Part shown: positions 1-10,422 of the stretch, one piece after another
Layout of the letters: the number at the start of each line of letters is the position of its first letter
Numbering within the stretch: the first letter of the stretch is position 1
DNA from: Blepharisma stoltei
Lineage: Eukaryota > Ciliophora > Heterotrichea > Heterotrichida > Blepharismidae
DNA length: 64,000 nucleotides
Assembly (NCBI GenBank): GCA_914767885.1
Contig: CAJZBQ010000045.1
Coordinates: 647,001-711,000, forward strand
Direction: 5' to 3'
Made by a program: the position numbers and the translations under genes
The notes under the pieces: generated by a model
What the model saw: the letters and a program-made list of their open reading frames with translations, nothing else
Databases searched by the model: none
What the model was told of the DNA's origin: nothing

Positions 1-897
1 GCGACTTTGCAACTAGAAAATTCCAGACTTCAAGAAGAAAATCAAAGCTTAGTAGAAGCAAGACAAAAATTGTCCGAGACATATGAAGCTGAAATGAAAC
101 AGCTGCAAGATTTGATTGATAGCCAATATCTCAAAATCCAAGATTTACAAGCAAAAACTGAAGGAAGCTCAAAAGCAAGACTAAAAATGATAAGCGAGCA
201 AACCCATGCTTGGGAACTTAGACAAAAAACACTCCACGAGCTAAACAGACAGCTTCACGCACATGTGGGGCTAATTGAAGCAAAATCCTTAACAGAGCTT
301 CAAACCAAAGAAATCCAAGACTTAAAAAACAAGTTTGAAACCAATAAAAAAGGCCTAATTCAGCTCAGAGAAAGATGGGAAAAACAACGAGAAGATATGA
401 GACTAGAAATAGTAAATCTTAAGCAAAAAATTGTCGCCCTTGAAAACAAAGATCAGCACACCACTCAAGAGCTGAATAAACACTACAATACAATTGTGAA
501 TAATTCAAAAGAAAATTTGAAATTAGAAGAAACCAGGCTCATTGAAATGAAAACCCAAAACGAAATTTTCAAAAAAACTTATGAAGAATTCGTAAGAAAA
601 CAAAAAAATTTTTATGAAAGCAATGATAATTTAATCAAAGTAATGAAAAAGGAATGCGAATTGGTAGGGAAAGAAATAGAAGAAATAAAAAATATGCATA
701 ATGATGAAATTAAATTCATCAGAGAAACAGGACCTTTTGCAGAAATGCAACAATTAAAACAAGAAGTAAAGGATAGAGAAAGGAGTATGAAGGAATTAGA
801 AGATTATATTAGGGTGCTAGAGGATAAGCATAGCAAAGAGGTGGAGTCATTTTTGAAGCTTGATGAAAGTGATACACGTAAGAGGAAATGAATATAA
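1..897 (+). CDS. Coiled-coil protein, 3' part
   Basis: The frame is open from the first base, so the start lies outside the window. About 298 residues are visible. They are rich in Glu, Lys, Gln and Leu with heptad-like spacing, so nearly the whole visible part should be a long coiled coil. The TGA at 889-891 is read as Trp under the code used by the neighbours, giving ...RKRKWI and a TAA stop at 895-897. No catalytic motif is visible. A structural, cytoskeletal or ciliary role would fit such a protein in a ciliate but is inference only. Confidence 0.75.
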
Positions 898-978
898 TAA
901 CTTAAATAAAATTTGTATCGTTTGAGATATTTATAAGGAAAATTTGAATTTATACCAATCACAAATAAAAAAATAATC

Positions 979-2464
979 ATGTCTTACGTTTATTTTTCTA
1001 GGCCTGGAAGAGCTTATTCAAGCAGGTACAAAATTTTGGCTGAAAAAGAAACCCTCCTTTCAGGCAATTTAAAATCCTACACTCACAGCGTCCCATCTTT
1101 TATGATAAAAGAAGAAGAGCCAAAGCCGCTCGCCCCTACAGCTTTAGAAAAGCTGCTTAAAGAGGAGCTTGAAGAATTAAAAATGCAGGTAACTCATTAT
1201 TGAGGAATTAAAAAACAAAGAAAGCCTGCCAAAAATAAAGATTTCTCCAACATCTTCTTTTAAATCTCCTCCAAGAAAAAGCGAGTTTCTAAAGGTAATA
1301 GACAAGCAGTAGAATAATACCAGTTCTGCACAAGAATATTATGATATAAATTACTCACAAGTTGAAAAAAGTGTGGCAGTGCCTTCTTTTAAAAGCACAA
1401 ATAAAAGAAATTTAATAGAAAAAGAAAGCGATTTATCAAATTTTAGCTACAGAGAGCCTGAATGAAATCCTAAAGGGGTTATTCCTTTTTCAAAACAAAC
1501 GCAGAGAAAACCATTTATTAATAGTGGAAGCCCAAGTGATGAGAGATTTGTTTCTGCTAATTTAAGCCCAGAAATTTGTAGTAAATTTAAAAGAAATAAA
1601 GTGCCAAATTTATCAAAGTATAGCTCAAGAGATAATATTTTATATAAAACTCAAGACTGTGTGCCTGAATATTTTCCGAATAAAGAAATTGTTATGCCGA
1701 AAATTGCAAGGTAAGTCAGGATCATGCGATATGAGTGGATTTAGTCACTAGCCATTGGCTTGTATCAGCTCCAAAAAGTCAGTCTCAAGAGACCTCAGAG
1801 TTAAATGAGGAAAATGGAAGGCTACCCTTTTGGACTCCCAACCTGAATAACCAGTCCAAGGGATTGGCTCCCAGGGTCGAGCCATCGTCATAAATTACCT
1901 TATTTGTCCCGATAAGGAAAGATCATACGGTAGGCAACCTGTCTACCCCATCTAGTAGAGACTAGAAAACCTTGGGGAGAAGCAAAACACCCTCTTTTTA
2001 CAGGCTTCCCTTTGAGATGGCCTACTTAAGTCACGAAGAACATGCTTTCGCCGCACGTCTCGTCGGTCCACCCCCAGCTCTATCTGAAGGTGCCAATTTC
2101 CTTTAACGTCATCATTTTATTTCTTAAAATTGCAAGGAATGTAGATTTTGATAAAATGCTCAAAAGAAAAGAGCCAGTTCAAAAAGAAAGACTGCCAAGT
2201 GCATATAACGTGAATTTTTCAATTGTAGAAAAAAATGTGCCTATAATTAATATGAAAAAGCTATTGCCAAGAGAAAAAAACTCAGAGTCCCAACTTCCAG
2301 CTTTTTTGCAAGGGTCTTTTAGCAGCCGACAGCTTGAAACTATGTGCAATTCAAAAAAACAAATAAACCTCTATGAGCTGTATTTAAAGCGACGCAAAAA
2401 TCGTCAGACTAGCAACTTCAGCCCTACTGACTTTAGCCTTGATTATGAAACTTTTGAATATTAA
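979..2464 (+). CDS. Unknown basic protein, split by tiny introns and a SINE-like insertion
   Basis: Starts MSYVYFSRPG. The frame needs a 16-nt GT..AG intron at 1189-1204 and a second removal at 1295-1312 to stay open. It then runs through one TGA (Trp, in EPEWNPKG) to ...NKEIVMPKIAR at 1711. There a GC-rich 414-bp insertion interrupts it, and the frame resumes after a copied 12-bp target (KIARNVDFDKML...) to a TAA at 2462-2464. The protein is Ser/Lys-rich and looks largely disordered, with short Pro-Ser segments. I recognise no domain. The two halves are treated as one gene because the duplicated target encodes the same residues on both sides. Confidence 0.6.
1189..1204 (+). other. 16-nt intron
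   Basis: GTAACTCATTATTGAG. Removing it joins codons CAG and GAA and keeps the frame open (ELKMQ-ELKNKESLP). Unspliced, the frame runs through a TGA read as Trp and then hits TAA about 25 codons later. The length matches the 15-nt introns seen elsewhere in this window. Confidence 0.6.
1295..1312 (+). other. Possible 18-nt intron
   Basis: GTAATAGACAAGCAGTAG. Removal joins AAG to AAT and bypasses an in-frame TAG. A 15-nt version ending at CAG would leave the TAG in frame, so 18 nt is needed. That is longer than the other introns here, so this could also be a disabling mutation. Confidence 0.35.
1712..2125 (-). mobile_element. SINE-like insertion with 12-bp TSD
   Basis: GC-rich 414-bp block flanked by AAAATTGCAAGG at 1700-1711 and 2126-2137. 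Read on the minus strand it begins AAGAAATAAAATGATGACG, close to the AAATAAAATGGC head of other insertions here. It carries no long reading frame of its own. It sits inside the 979-2464 gene. The duplication contains no TA, so TA-to-TA removal cannot restore the gene exactly. Confidence 0.7.
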
Positions 2465-2489
2465 ATAATAATAAATTTATTTTAAAATT

Positions 2490-3353
2490 CTACAGCAAGC
2501 TTTCTTGATTTTGGCTTTTATTTTGCTCAATTTTTAGAATTCTCTTCTTAATGTCATCTATTTCTTGTAAAATTTTAAAAATTGAGTTTTCCTCAACCTT
2601 CTGTGTTGTCAGTTCTTTATTATCTTCTCCTTCTTTTTCTTTCAACTCATTCAATTCTGCTGTTAATTTTTGAATGGTGTTTTCATAAAACTCTTCAGAC
2701 CTTGAGTGCTTAGCTAGCAATTCTTTATACTTTTTCTCAAGTTTTTTATATTTAATCCTTTGTTCAGTTAATCTTTTTTCCAAATTTACTAAATACTGTA
2801 CATCTCTTGGCCTATATAAAAAATACCCTCCTCGCTCAGGACTTGAGCCCTTTGAGCCTATTGATGGATAATTGCTGCCAGGTGTTCGAAATTCTGCTTT
2901 TGGTTCTGTATCTCTTACAATTGATAATAAATTATCTCGGTCTACACTCGTCGATTTCTTTTCAAAACTTAAATCTGAGGGGTTGATAGTGCTGATTTTA
3001 TCTATAATCCCAATGCTCCTGTCACTCTCCTGGTTATGTTTGCACTGTAATGGGATATTCCCAGGATGATCATTTTCTCTATTGATAGGATGCATAGGCT
3101 GCGGCTGAGGTGCCACCCTGTTTTTTGGTGTTTCTAGCTCATCAGCTAGATTTCTTTCAGTATGATCATAATCCCTTGAAGTGCTTTTTCTAGATGTTTG
3201 CCTTTCTTTTAATTTTGTAGCATAACTTTTAGATTTATTCATCGCTAAACGGTCAGAAGCTTGCTGAATTAAGTTAGAAAGCGCAAATACCTCAGGGTTA
3301 TATTTTTTCTGCGGCTGAGCAGATCTAGCTCTGCTTGTATTTTTATTTGACAT
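2490..3353 (-). CDS. Coiled-coil protein of unknown function
   Basis: Uninterrupted frame of 287 residues starting MSNKNTSRARSAQ and ending in TAG. The N-terminal ~170 residues are polar, Ser/Arg-rich and probably disordered. Residues ~180-280 form a clear coiled coil (Lys/Glu/Leu heptads) with a second short coil at the C-terminus. It is convergent with the gene at 979-2464, with only 25 bp between the stops. No enzyme motif is seen. A cytoskeletal or basal-body role is only a guess. Confidence 0.7.
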   Translation of the reverse strand: MSNKNTSRARSAQPQKKYNPEVFALSNLIQQASDRLAMNKSKSYATKLKERQTSRKSTSRDYDHTERNLADELETPKNRVAPQPQPMHPINRENDHPGNIPLQCKHNQESDRSIGIIDKISTINPSDLSFEKKSTSVDRDNLLSIVRDTEPKAEFRTPGSNYPSIGSKGSSPERGGYFLYRPRDVQYLVNLEKRLTEQRIKYKKLEKKYKELLAKHSRSEEFYENTIQKLTAELNELKEKEGEDNKELTTQKVEENSIFKILQEIDDIKKRILKIEQNKSQNQESLL

Positions 3354-3371
3354 TATGTTAAAAAACTTACA

Positions 3372-4471
3372 TTAAACTTTACTATATTTTGATCCTTTTC
3401 TTTTAAATATTTTAAACCCATAAATCCTAGGTATATATTCAGGCGTAATTTTTACAGGGTTTAAGTCTGGATAAGTAAGCAAGAACAAATGAGGGAAAGA
3501 GCAGCCAAAGTAAGCGCCATCAACGTCTGCGTATTTGTTTTTAGGAATGTACACATCTTTACATTTTGGACAAAAAATCTTTACACGGCTTGTTCTGAGC
3601 ACTTCAGCCAGGCCAACCGGCAGAACATGTTGGCGCTCACACATAACTCGTGGGCAAGTGCCAAATCGGCCTGCAATAAATTTTTCTTTCATAATAGAAA
3701 GTCCTCGTGGAGTCACTATGAATCGAGCATGAATAAGTCCGTATAAGTCAGCAGACGTTTGGTATAATTCTAAATACCCATCATTTTCTAAATCGTCTTC
3801 TGTTGGGATTTCAGTGCTTAAAATAGTTTCAATAGCTTCGTCGTATTGTGCAAATTTCTCTTTGAGACCATAGAGATTATAATAAAATGGCATTCGGTTC
3901 GAGAGAAATTAGCTTTGCTAATTTTCTCTCCCTCATGGAATTTTTATTATGGGGTTAGGTTTTCACTCGAGAACTTCTGAACAGCAATAGCGGTTTAACT
4001 TTGGGGATAACCAGAGGAACTGCTCCTCAGTCCTTTCAAGATTTCGGGCTTTTACCTCTCAGCACATCTCCAAGCTAAGATGACCCTCAGGCGGAACACG
4101 CGCAGGAGCTGAGTCGAGACAAGGGCGACGGCATCGCGCCGGGTGAGACGTGCAGCAAGGCTGGTGAAGCAGGAGTCGATAGAAGGCTTGGCCAGGGCTG
4201 ACCTGTTTCCAAGATGGCTCGCCTACGTCACTAGTTTTGCCATAGGTCCACTTTGGGCTGCGGCACTAGACACCTTAAACACCAGATAATTAAGTTAAGT
4301 TAAGAGACCATAGAGATTAAAATTATCTTGGATAAACTCTTCGTCGACTTCACAAAAAAATTCATGACCTTCAAGAGAGCAAAACCATTGAATCCACCCT
4401 TCTTCTGAGATATCTACGTCCTCTTCTTCTTGGTCAGAGGATTCATGCTTGTATGTCTCCATTTCTTTCAT
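3372..4471 (-). CDS. CSNK2B: Casein kinase 2 regulatory (beta) subunit
   Basis: Regulatory subunit of the tetrameric protein kinase CK2, which stabilises and directs the catalytic alpha subunits. The N-terminal part (4304-4471) has the acidic stretch and [20 protein letters not shown] typical of the family. After a SINE-like insertion the rest follows: NLYGLKEKF, the acidic groove and the four-cysteine zinc ribbon (CPRVMC...CPKC), then DGAYFG and the PRIYGFKI tail. Joined, it is about 224 residues, the usual length. The insertion duplicates 16 bp coding NLYGL. The start is one of two close ATGs (4471 or 4462), with TAA just upstream of the first. The gene can work only if the insertion is removed or another copy exists. 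Confidence 0.9.
3880..4303 (+). mobile_element. SINE-like insertion (family 1) with 16-bp TSD
   Basis: A 424-bp GC-rich element between copies of GAGACCATAGAGATTA (3864-3879 and 4304-4319). The head is AATAAAATGGCATTCGGTTC, followed by a small hairpin (GAGAGAAATTAGC / GCTAATTTTCTCTC), and the 3' end is a (TTAAG)n tail. Two more copies lie at 39397-39829 and, inverted, within 48837-49899. Target duplication and simple-repeat tail point to target-primed retrotransposition. It lies inside the CK2 beta gene. On the coding strand the TSD begins with TA, so TA-to-TA excision would regenerate the exact gene. Confidence 0.85.
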
Positions 4472-4845
4472 TTATGATGCAAAATTGAATTCAGTTTTAT
4501 TTTTTAATGTAAATAGAAAATGCGAAGAGCGATTTTTTTATTGAAATTGAATAAATAGAAGAACAGTAAAAAAAATTTTTTCGAATTTAACATAAAACTT
4601 TGCATAAAACAATCATATCTTATTAACTAAATATTCAAATTTTATAATTATTTCCATTACTTGTTTAAACCAAATGCTAAAAGCATGCTTAGCAATACGA
4701 ATAATCCCCTTATTAACCGATTTTGATTATGCTAAAGTAAAAAATTCAACGCCTTGTAGCACAATTTCATTTAAATCTTTCTATTTATTCCAATGCTTGT
4801 CAGGAGTCTATATTAATATATCATGTCGAAAATATAAACTATAAA
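4472..4845. other. AT-rich intergenic spacer
   Basis: Divergent promoter region between CK2 beta and Arp3. It is AT-rich with no open frame, repeat or recognisable motif. Confidence 0.6.
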
Positions 4846-6319
4846 ATGTCAAGCATGCCTGTGGTAATATTTGACAATGGGTCAGGATATTCAAAGCTAG
4901 GGTTTGCAGGCAACACTGATCCTAACTATATAATCCCTACAGCAATCTCAAGTCGTGAATCTCTCGGAGTTCCTGTCTCACGTTTACAATGTGAAGACCT
5001 TGACTTTTTTATCGGTGAAGACGCATATCAAAACCAAAAAACTCACAATCTCTCGTTCCCTATCAAAGAAGGCCAAATCAACAACTGGGACGATATGGAG
5101 AGATTTTGGGAGCGAACAATTTATTCTCTTATGAGCGTTGAACCTCAAGAACACGTCTTTATGCTTACTGAGCCTCCTATGAATCCACCTGAAAACAGAG
5201 AACAAATGGCAGAAATCATGTTCGAGACCTTTGACGTAAAAGGCCTATATATCGGCGTTCAGGCAGTTTTAGCTCTATTTGGCTCCAACTTATATAAAGA
5301 AAAACAAAATCTGACTGGGACTGTAATTGACTCTGGAGACGGTGTCACCCATATAATCCCTGTGGCCCATGGATATGTGATATCTTCTTGCATAAAGCAT
5401 ATCCCGATTGCTGGGAAAGATATAACGAAATATATTGCGAAAGCTCTTAAAGACAGAAGAGAGCCTATTGCGACTGAAGATCTGATGGATGCTGCAAGAG
5501 TAATTAAAGAAAAGAATTGCTATGTATGCAAAGATATGGATAAAGAGCTGCTGAGATTTAATGACAAAGCAGAGTGGAAGAATTATGAAGGGATAGGAAG
5601 AACTACAGGTGCTCAAATCAATGCTAAAGTAGGGCCTGAGATGTTCTTAATCCTCCCATTTGGCTAGTGAGTAAAACTATTAGAAATCCCAATTTTTTTG
5701 AAAATTAAAAACCCTTTGATACGAACAAAAAAATTTTTAATTTTTTTTTGAGTCGAAGCAATAATTAATGATTATAGTAATAAAATTTTGAAAATTGTAT
5801 TAAATTTTTGATTTTAATTAAAGTAATATTATTTTTTATAATCCAAAAAAATTAAATCTCCTTATCATAAAAATCTTTCTTGCTCAACAAGGGGGGTTAG
5901 GGCCTGAAGTATTCTTTTCACCAGGAAAATTCACAAGAGACTGGGACAAGCCACTCGACGAGTGTTTGGACTCTACAATTCAAGGGTGCCCAATTGACCT
6001 GAGACGTGACTTGTACTCAAATGTCGTCCTATCTGGTGGGACAACACTATTCAAGAACTTCCATCACAGGCTTCAAAGGTCAATGCAGCAAAGAGTTAAT
6101 GATAGATTAGCCAGATACGCTGCAAGCTCAGGAAATACTCCAAAGCCAATTGAATGCAAAATCAATGCCTATAAAACCCAACGATATGCAGTCTGGTATG
6201 GCGCCAGCATGTTTGCAGCATCCCCTGAATTCTCTCGAGTTGTCCATACCAGGGAAGAGTATCTGGAGCATGGCCCTAGCATTGCCAGAAGGAACGTCGT
6301 ATTTGGCTCAGGCGTATAG
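4846..6319 (+). CDS. ARP3: Actin-related protein 3 (Arp3)
   Basis: Arp3 is a core subunit of the Arp2/3 complex that nucleates branched actin filaments. Exon-like part 1 (4846-5649) shows the actin nucleotide-binding fold: DNGSGYSKLGFAGN, LTEPPMNPPENRE, VIDSGDGVTHIIPVAHGYV and SCIKHIPIAGKDIT. These match Arp3 rather than conventional actin (NTxPxxIIPTAI, DDLDFFIG-like). Part 2 (5898-6319) has GPEVFFSPGKF, CPIDLRRDLYSNVVLSGGTTLF and ends FGSGV. Removing the TA-bounded segment 5648-5897 gives FLGPEVFF in frame and a 407-residue protein, close to the usual ~418. ATG 4846 begins MSSMPVV. Confidence 0.92.
5648..5897. mobile_element. IES in Arp3, 250 bp
   Basis: TA-bounded (TA at 5648-5649 and 5898-5899). 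Excision joins TTC-TTA-GGG and restores FLGPEVF in a conserved Arp3 segment. The ends (TAATCCTCCC... and TAACCCCCCTTGTTGAGC read inward) look like a degenerate family A. The interior is very AT-rich. Confidence 0.85.
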
Positions 6320-6353
6320 CTCTTTAAGTCTAATTCCATATTTTAATAACCAT

Positions 6354-7229
6354 ATGCTGGCTTGTGTATTTAGGACATTCTCCTCTAAAAGGTCACAACT
6401 AGGCCTCTGGCATGCTAAAGACGTTCGTAGCGGCTTCACTTATTCATTTTCCCACGAAAAGACCAAGCGCACTATCAAGCCAAATGTTTTCGACAAATCC
6501 TTATGGAGCAACATTCTTAAAAGACATCTCACAATTAGCGTTTCCAGCACTGCATGGAAAAAGATTAAGTTTGCAGGAGGCCTTGACAATTATATTTTAA
6601 AAACTGATCCTAAGCTGGTTAGGTCGAAGTTTGGGGAAACACTCAAGACTTATCTGCAGAAAAAGCTTGAAGATCCTAATTGGCAAGTTCCTTATATCAA
6701 AGGGTCGAGACAAGCCAGAAAAACAAAGCTTGACAAGGATAAATTCCAAAGCGCCAATATGTGGTACCCAATTGAAACAAGATATGTTGATCACAGTGAA
6801 GAATTTTTCGATAGGTATCAGCCAAATCCACCACCAAGGCCTGAAATTGCAGATGATGACAGAGAAGAAGTCCCTGACGCTGGAGCACAAACATTTGACA
6901 TTGGACCTGTAAGACAAAAGAAAAAGAAAGGAGAAAGTGAACTAGAAAAATTAATAAAGACTGAGATGAGTGAAAACTTGAAAGAACAGGAAGAAGACAC
7001 TACAGTTCATGAAAAATCAAAGACGGCTAAGATCAGAAGGGTTAAATCTAAAGGAAATAAAGAAGTTGCAGTGGAATTGAGTAAAAATGAAAGGAAAGAA
7101 AAGGAGTATCAAGAGAAGAGGGAGCTGAAAGCGAAGAGAGAAAAAGAAAGAGAAAAAGAACTTGAAAAGAAGGAAAGGGAGCAGGCTAAGAAAGCTAGAG
7201 ATCAAGAAAACAAAGGAGACAAGCAATAA
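6354..7229 (+). CDS. Mitochondrial large-subunit ribosomal protein bL28-like
   Basis: ATG at 6354 gives a 291-residue protein. The first ~110 residues resemble bL28 of the mitochondrial ribosome: a basic start, SFSHEKTKRTIKPNVFDKSL, ISVSSTAWKKIK and GGLDNYIL, the last being a hallmark of mitochondrial L28. A long charged C-terminal extension (Glu/Lys-rich, probably coiled coil) follows, as often seen in ciliate mitoribosomal proteins. The start lies only 34 bp after the Arp3 stop. An in-frame upstream ATG at 6150 lies inside the Arp3 frame and is rejected. Confidence 0.65.
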   Translation: MLACVFRTFSSKRSQLGLWHAKDVRSGFTYSFSHEKTKRTIKPNVFDKSLWSNILKRHLTISVSSTAWKKIKFAGGLDNYILKTDPKLVRSKFGETLKTYLQKKLEDPNWQVPYIKGSRQARKTKLDKDKFQSANMWYPIETRYVDHSEEFFDRYQPNPPPRPEIADDDREEVPDAGAQTFDIGPVRQKKKKGESELEKLIKTEMSENLKEQEEDTTVHEKSKTAKIRRVKSKGNKEVAVELSKNERKEKEYQEKRELKAKREKEREKELEKKEREQAKKARDQENKGDKQ

Positions 7230-7629
7230 GTTAAGTATTGACTTAAATTTGAGATATAATAATGGCATGTTTTAGGGAGATAAACAAGAAAATTTTTCGA
7301 ATTTTAGAGCTGCTTCAATTGATAATAATTAATAAATAAAGAATTCGAAGGTATAATCAATGAGAAATGCTTTATTTTACTTAATTATTACTTAAAGCAA
7401 TTTAGGGAAATATATTGGAATCAAAATGAATAGTTTTGTAAATTAATCATCAAATTTATGCGAAAGATTGCTATAAAAAAGATTATTTAAACTGAATAAC
7501 AAATTTTTTTAATTTTTAATTCTTGATCATCGACATTATATTTAGTATTAAAATATGAATATCAAAAAGGTCAGTAATGCAAATATTTATAAATACCTTA
7601 TTTCTCAACAAAATATTGGCAATTTAGTT

Positions 7630-7936
7630 TACTCCCCTTCCGTGAGCGTACAAAAAAATTTTGTTTGCTCATGGAGGGTCTTTTTTTGTGGAAATTTAAA
7701 AAAATCCTTACTTGGAATATTTAATTCGTAAAATTTATGTTTTAAAATGCAAGCTGATTAAAATTAAACAGAATTAGCAAGATTTTTCATTATAATAAAT
7801 ATCACTTATATTCATTTTTTTTCATAAAAATTGTTATATTAAAAAAAATTTTTGTTCGCTCGCTGATGGTGGCTTTTTTTACCTAAAAAAATAGTGGTTT
7901 TTCCAAAGTTTTTGTTTCCTCATAGAGGCGGGAAGT
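7630..7936. mobile_element. Family A IES/MITE, intergenic
   Basis: TA at 7630-7631 and 7937-7938. The left end, CTCCCCTTCCGTGAGCGTAC, is followed by its own inverted copy (GTTTGCTCATGGAGGG), forming a hairpin. The right end (GTTTCCTCATAGAGGCGGG) is the matching inverted repeat. The internal block AAACAGAATTAGC is shared with the other family A copies. Confidence 0.8.
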
Positions 7937-8162
7937 TAGGATTTTATTAAATTCTCATTGCAATTTAATATTTACTTCTATATAGAAAAAATTTATTATT
8001 CCAAATTTCAATTCTAGAATAGTTCTATTTATACCATTGGCAGACGCTCAGCAGTGTTTCTCTCTAAACTTAAGAATTAAACTATTCATTTGCACCCAAA
8101 TTGTTTTCACAATAGAATTATTGCCAAATCTGATTTAATACTCCTAAATGACCACTCATAAA

Positions 8163-8549
8163 CTTATAAACTTATAAACTTATCTTAAAGCGGAATATTC
8201 CGCACTTCTCTCACTTAAAATCAAAAATATAAATTCAAAGCATCAATAAAAACTTCAAAAACATAAACACCACAACTCCACACAAAAAACAAAAGTTCTA
8301 TCAAAATCTTCAACAAAAACAAAGGTTCCATCAAAATCTTCAACAAAAATCCAATGAATCGACCGATTCATATTTCCATTGCAACCCCACGATGACAAAA
8401 AGATTGATTTTTAATGAATCACCTACTTGCACATAACTCATCCAAGGTAGGCCATCAAAAATCCACAACTCTGCAGGATCAACAGAATTTCAACCTCTCA
8501 CAAACTCCTTCAAACTTTTTGGCGCGAAAAAAGCGCCTATTTAATTATT
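8163..8549. mobile_element. SINE-like insertion with 18-bp TSD
   Basis: A 387-bp insertion between copies of TAAATGACCACTCATAAA (8145-8162 and 8550-8567). The left end carries a (CTTATAAA)n simple repeat, taken as the tail, so the element reads on the minus strand. Internally a short direct repeat (CAAAATCTTCAACAAAAACA) occurs twice. No coding capacity. Confidence 0.7.
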
Positions 8550-8627
8550 TAAATGACCACTCATAAAGAAACGAGATTGTTGAAATAAACCAGAGATTGA
8601 TTACAGAATGTATATGATTATTTATGC

Positions 8628-8897
8628 TTAATTAGTTACAATTGCCAAAGTAGGGCTATTTACAGTATCTATGATTCTTTGGCTATCAAAGTTCGCTTCT
8701 TGGAACTTCGGCCTACGTTTGATTAATGCACTATCGCTTAAGTGTAATTTAGGTGCTGATTGTGCTTTTTCTTTAAAAAGCATACATTTTTGTATAAAAA
8801 TTTCTTTTTCTTCAGATGTGTTTGAAGTTTTTATGTCGACGGTTTGTTTCTCTGGAATTACTTTCTTTTTCTTAAGATTTGAGCCACATATACCCAT
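8628..8897 (-). CDS. Small protein with N-myristoylation/palmitoylation signal
   Basis: An 89-residue frame starting MGICGSNLKKKK and ending TAA. Gly2, Cys4 and Ser6 followed by a lysine cluster form a textbook N-myristoylation signal with a likely palmitoyl cysteine, so it is probably anchored to a membrane face. The rest is polar with no recognised domain. The start is fixed by that motif. Function unknown. Confidence 0.6.
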   Translation of the reverse strand: MGICGSNLKKKKVIPEKQTVDIKTSNTSEEKEIFIQKCMLFKEKAQSAPKLHLSDSALIKRRPKFQEANFDSQRIIDTVNSPTLAIVTN

Positions 8898-9745
8898 TAT
8901 TTTATTAAGATATTTTATTTTACCGACAAATTTGTCCTTATTTCGCTAAATTCTTAGAAGTCAATTTCAAAGATTTCACTTTACGTCATTAGTGTAAATA
9001 TAATTTATCATTTTTAAGTATTAAATTTATTTTTTTAAAATTAAAATTAACGAAAGATGCACCTTAAAAGAAAACTTTTCAAAAGTCAAGCATTCATAAG
9101 TATTTAAAGCTCAAATAAAGATTAAACTATTTTTTTATCAGATCTAATTATTTATACCACAAGAGATTAGCAGAGCTTTTTCAGTTATATAGCCTCCCTG
9201 AGGGAAAATTGTCGATTTAACAGATATAAAGAAATACAGAGATTATACTTTTAATTATTTTAACATATATTTTAGCTTTAAATTAATTTTTTATCTATCA
9301 GCGTTTTTAATACGAATGTTAAGCTGCAATTTCGCAATTCTATAAAACTGATTTAAATTACATAATATAAGTTCTTAGTTCATTTAGACCTAATTAGTGT
9401 TTAGTAAAAAATAGCAATAAAAATAGAGGGAGGTTTCATTTGCATAATTGTTTATTTAATTTAATGATAAATGATTCGAGAAAAATTACAAATTTAATTC
9501 CACTAAATTTACATAACTAAAAATTTAAAATAAAATTTTATTTATACAGCCAGAAATGCTTTTTCGAGTAATATAATCAAATTTGACCTAGAAAATAGCT
9601 TACTTAAAAATTTAGCTACTTATTCCAATTAAAAATAAAATTAAAAGCTAAAAATTATCGCGCAGATTACCCAATCAAAATTCAGCAGAAGGATAAAATT
9701 TTGATATAATGGCGCGAATATTTATCTAAACTTTATAAAACTCAA
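8898..9745. other. AT-rich spacer upstream of H2A.Z
   Basis: 850 bp between divergent genes with no open frame or repeat. The last ~80 bp may hold promoter motifs (see next entry). Confidence 0.5.
9665..9720 (+). promoter_or_regulatory. Possible H2A.Z promoter motifs
   Basis: A CCAATCA box at 9671-9677 and an E2F-like GGCGCGAA at 9711-9718 lie 75 and 35 bp upstream of the histone start. Both types occur upstream of histone genes in other eukaryotes. Their use in this organism is inference. Confidence 0.3.
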
Positions 9746-10150
9746 ATGACATCAGGCAAAGGAAAAGGTGGTAAAGGAGGAAAAACCGGTGGAAAGCATA
9801 AGAGAGCTCCAACCTCAAGATCAATTAAAGCAGGTCTCCAGTTTCCTGTGGGGAGAATCCATAGGTTCCTCAAAACAAGAATGCTCGCATCCCAAAGAGT
9901 CGGTGCTACCTCAGCTGTTTATACAGGAGCAGTCCTTGAATATCTTACTGCAGAAGTCTTGGAGCTTGCAGGGAACGTCAGCAAGGACTTGAAAGTCAAA
10001 AGAATCAGCCCAAGGCATATACAACTTGCTATCAGAGGGGATGAGGAATTGGATACACTCATCAAAGCAACAATTGCAGGAGGCGGAGTTATCCCACATA
10101 TCCATAAAAACTTACTTATTGAGCCGAAAGAAAAAACAGTTGAAGCCTAG
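9746..10150 (+). CDS. H2A.Z: Histone H2A.Z variant
   Basis: A 134-residue histone H2A of the Z type. The N-tail is Gly/Lys-rich. The fold carries [15 protein letters not shown] and [20 protein letters not shown], plus the variant-specific block [20 protein letters not shown] and [19 protein letters not shown]. The GDEELD...[10 protein letters not shown] stretch distinguishes H2A.Z from canonical H2A. It should mark promoters in active chromatin, mainly the macronucleus. No intron or IES in the coding region. Confidence 0.95.
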   Translation: MTSGKGKGGKGGKTGGKHKRAPTSRSIKAGLQFPVGRIHRFLKTRMLASQRVGATSAVYTGAVLEYLTAEVLELAGNVSKDLKVKRISPRHIQLAIRGDEELDTLIKATIAGGGVIPHIHKNLLIEPKEKTVEA

Positions 10151-10422
10151 TTAATACTAATTTGATCAATTTAAGGAATAAATCTGCTGCCTTAACGCGC
10201 TTAATTTTTCTTTATATTGAGCTAAAGTTTGTGTTGATAATTTCGGTATTACTAGTTAGCATATTTTAGTGGCATTATAGGCATTTTCAAGCAGGATAAT
10301 CTTTGCCCCATAATTTAATTATTTAGAATTTTTTACTCAAATAATGCACAAATTAATTATATATCCCTAAAAAAACTCGTTTAGTTAAAATACTGATGTT
10401 TTTATATTAACGACCAATTAAG

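Larger units (their letters stand above)
7230..8627. other. Intergenic region holding one IES and one SINE-like insertion
   Basis: No convincing gene. It contains the TA-bounded family A element 7630-7936 and an insertion with an 18-bp duplication at 8163-8549. The remainder is plain AT-rich sequence. Confidence 0.6.

Noticed and set aside
3880-4303. rRNA or tRNA gene fragment
   Set aside because: GC-rich with a GGTTCGAG word resembling a B box, but no cloverleaf or recognisable rRNA helix; TSD and tail show it is an insertion.
6150-6353. Longer N-terminus for the bL28-like protein
   Set aside because: That part overlaps conserved Arp3 codons in another frame.
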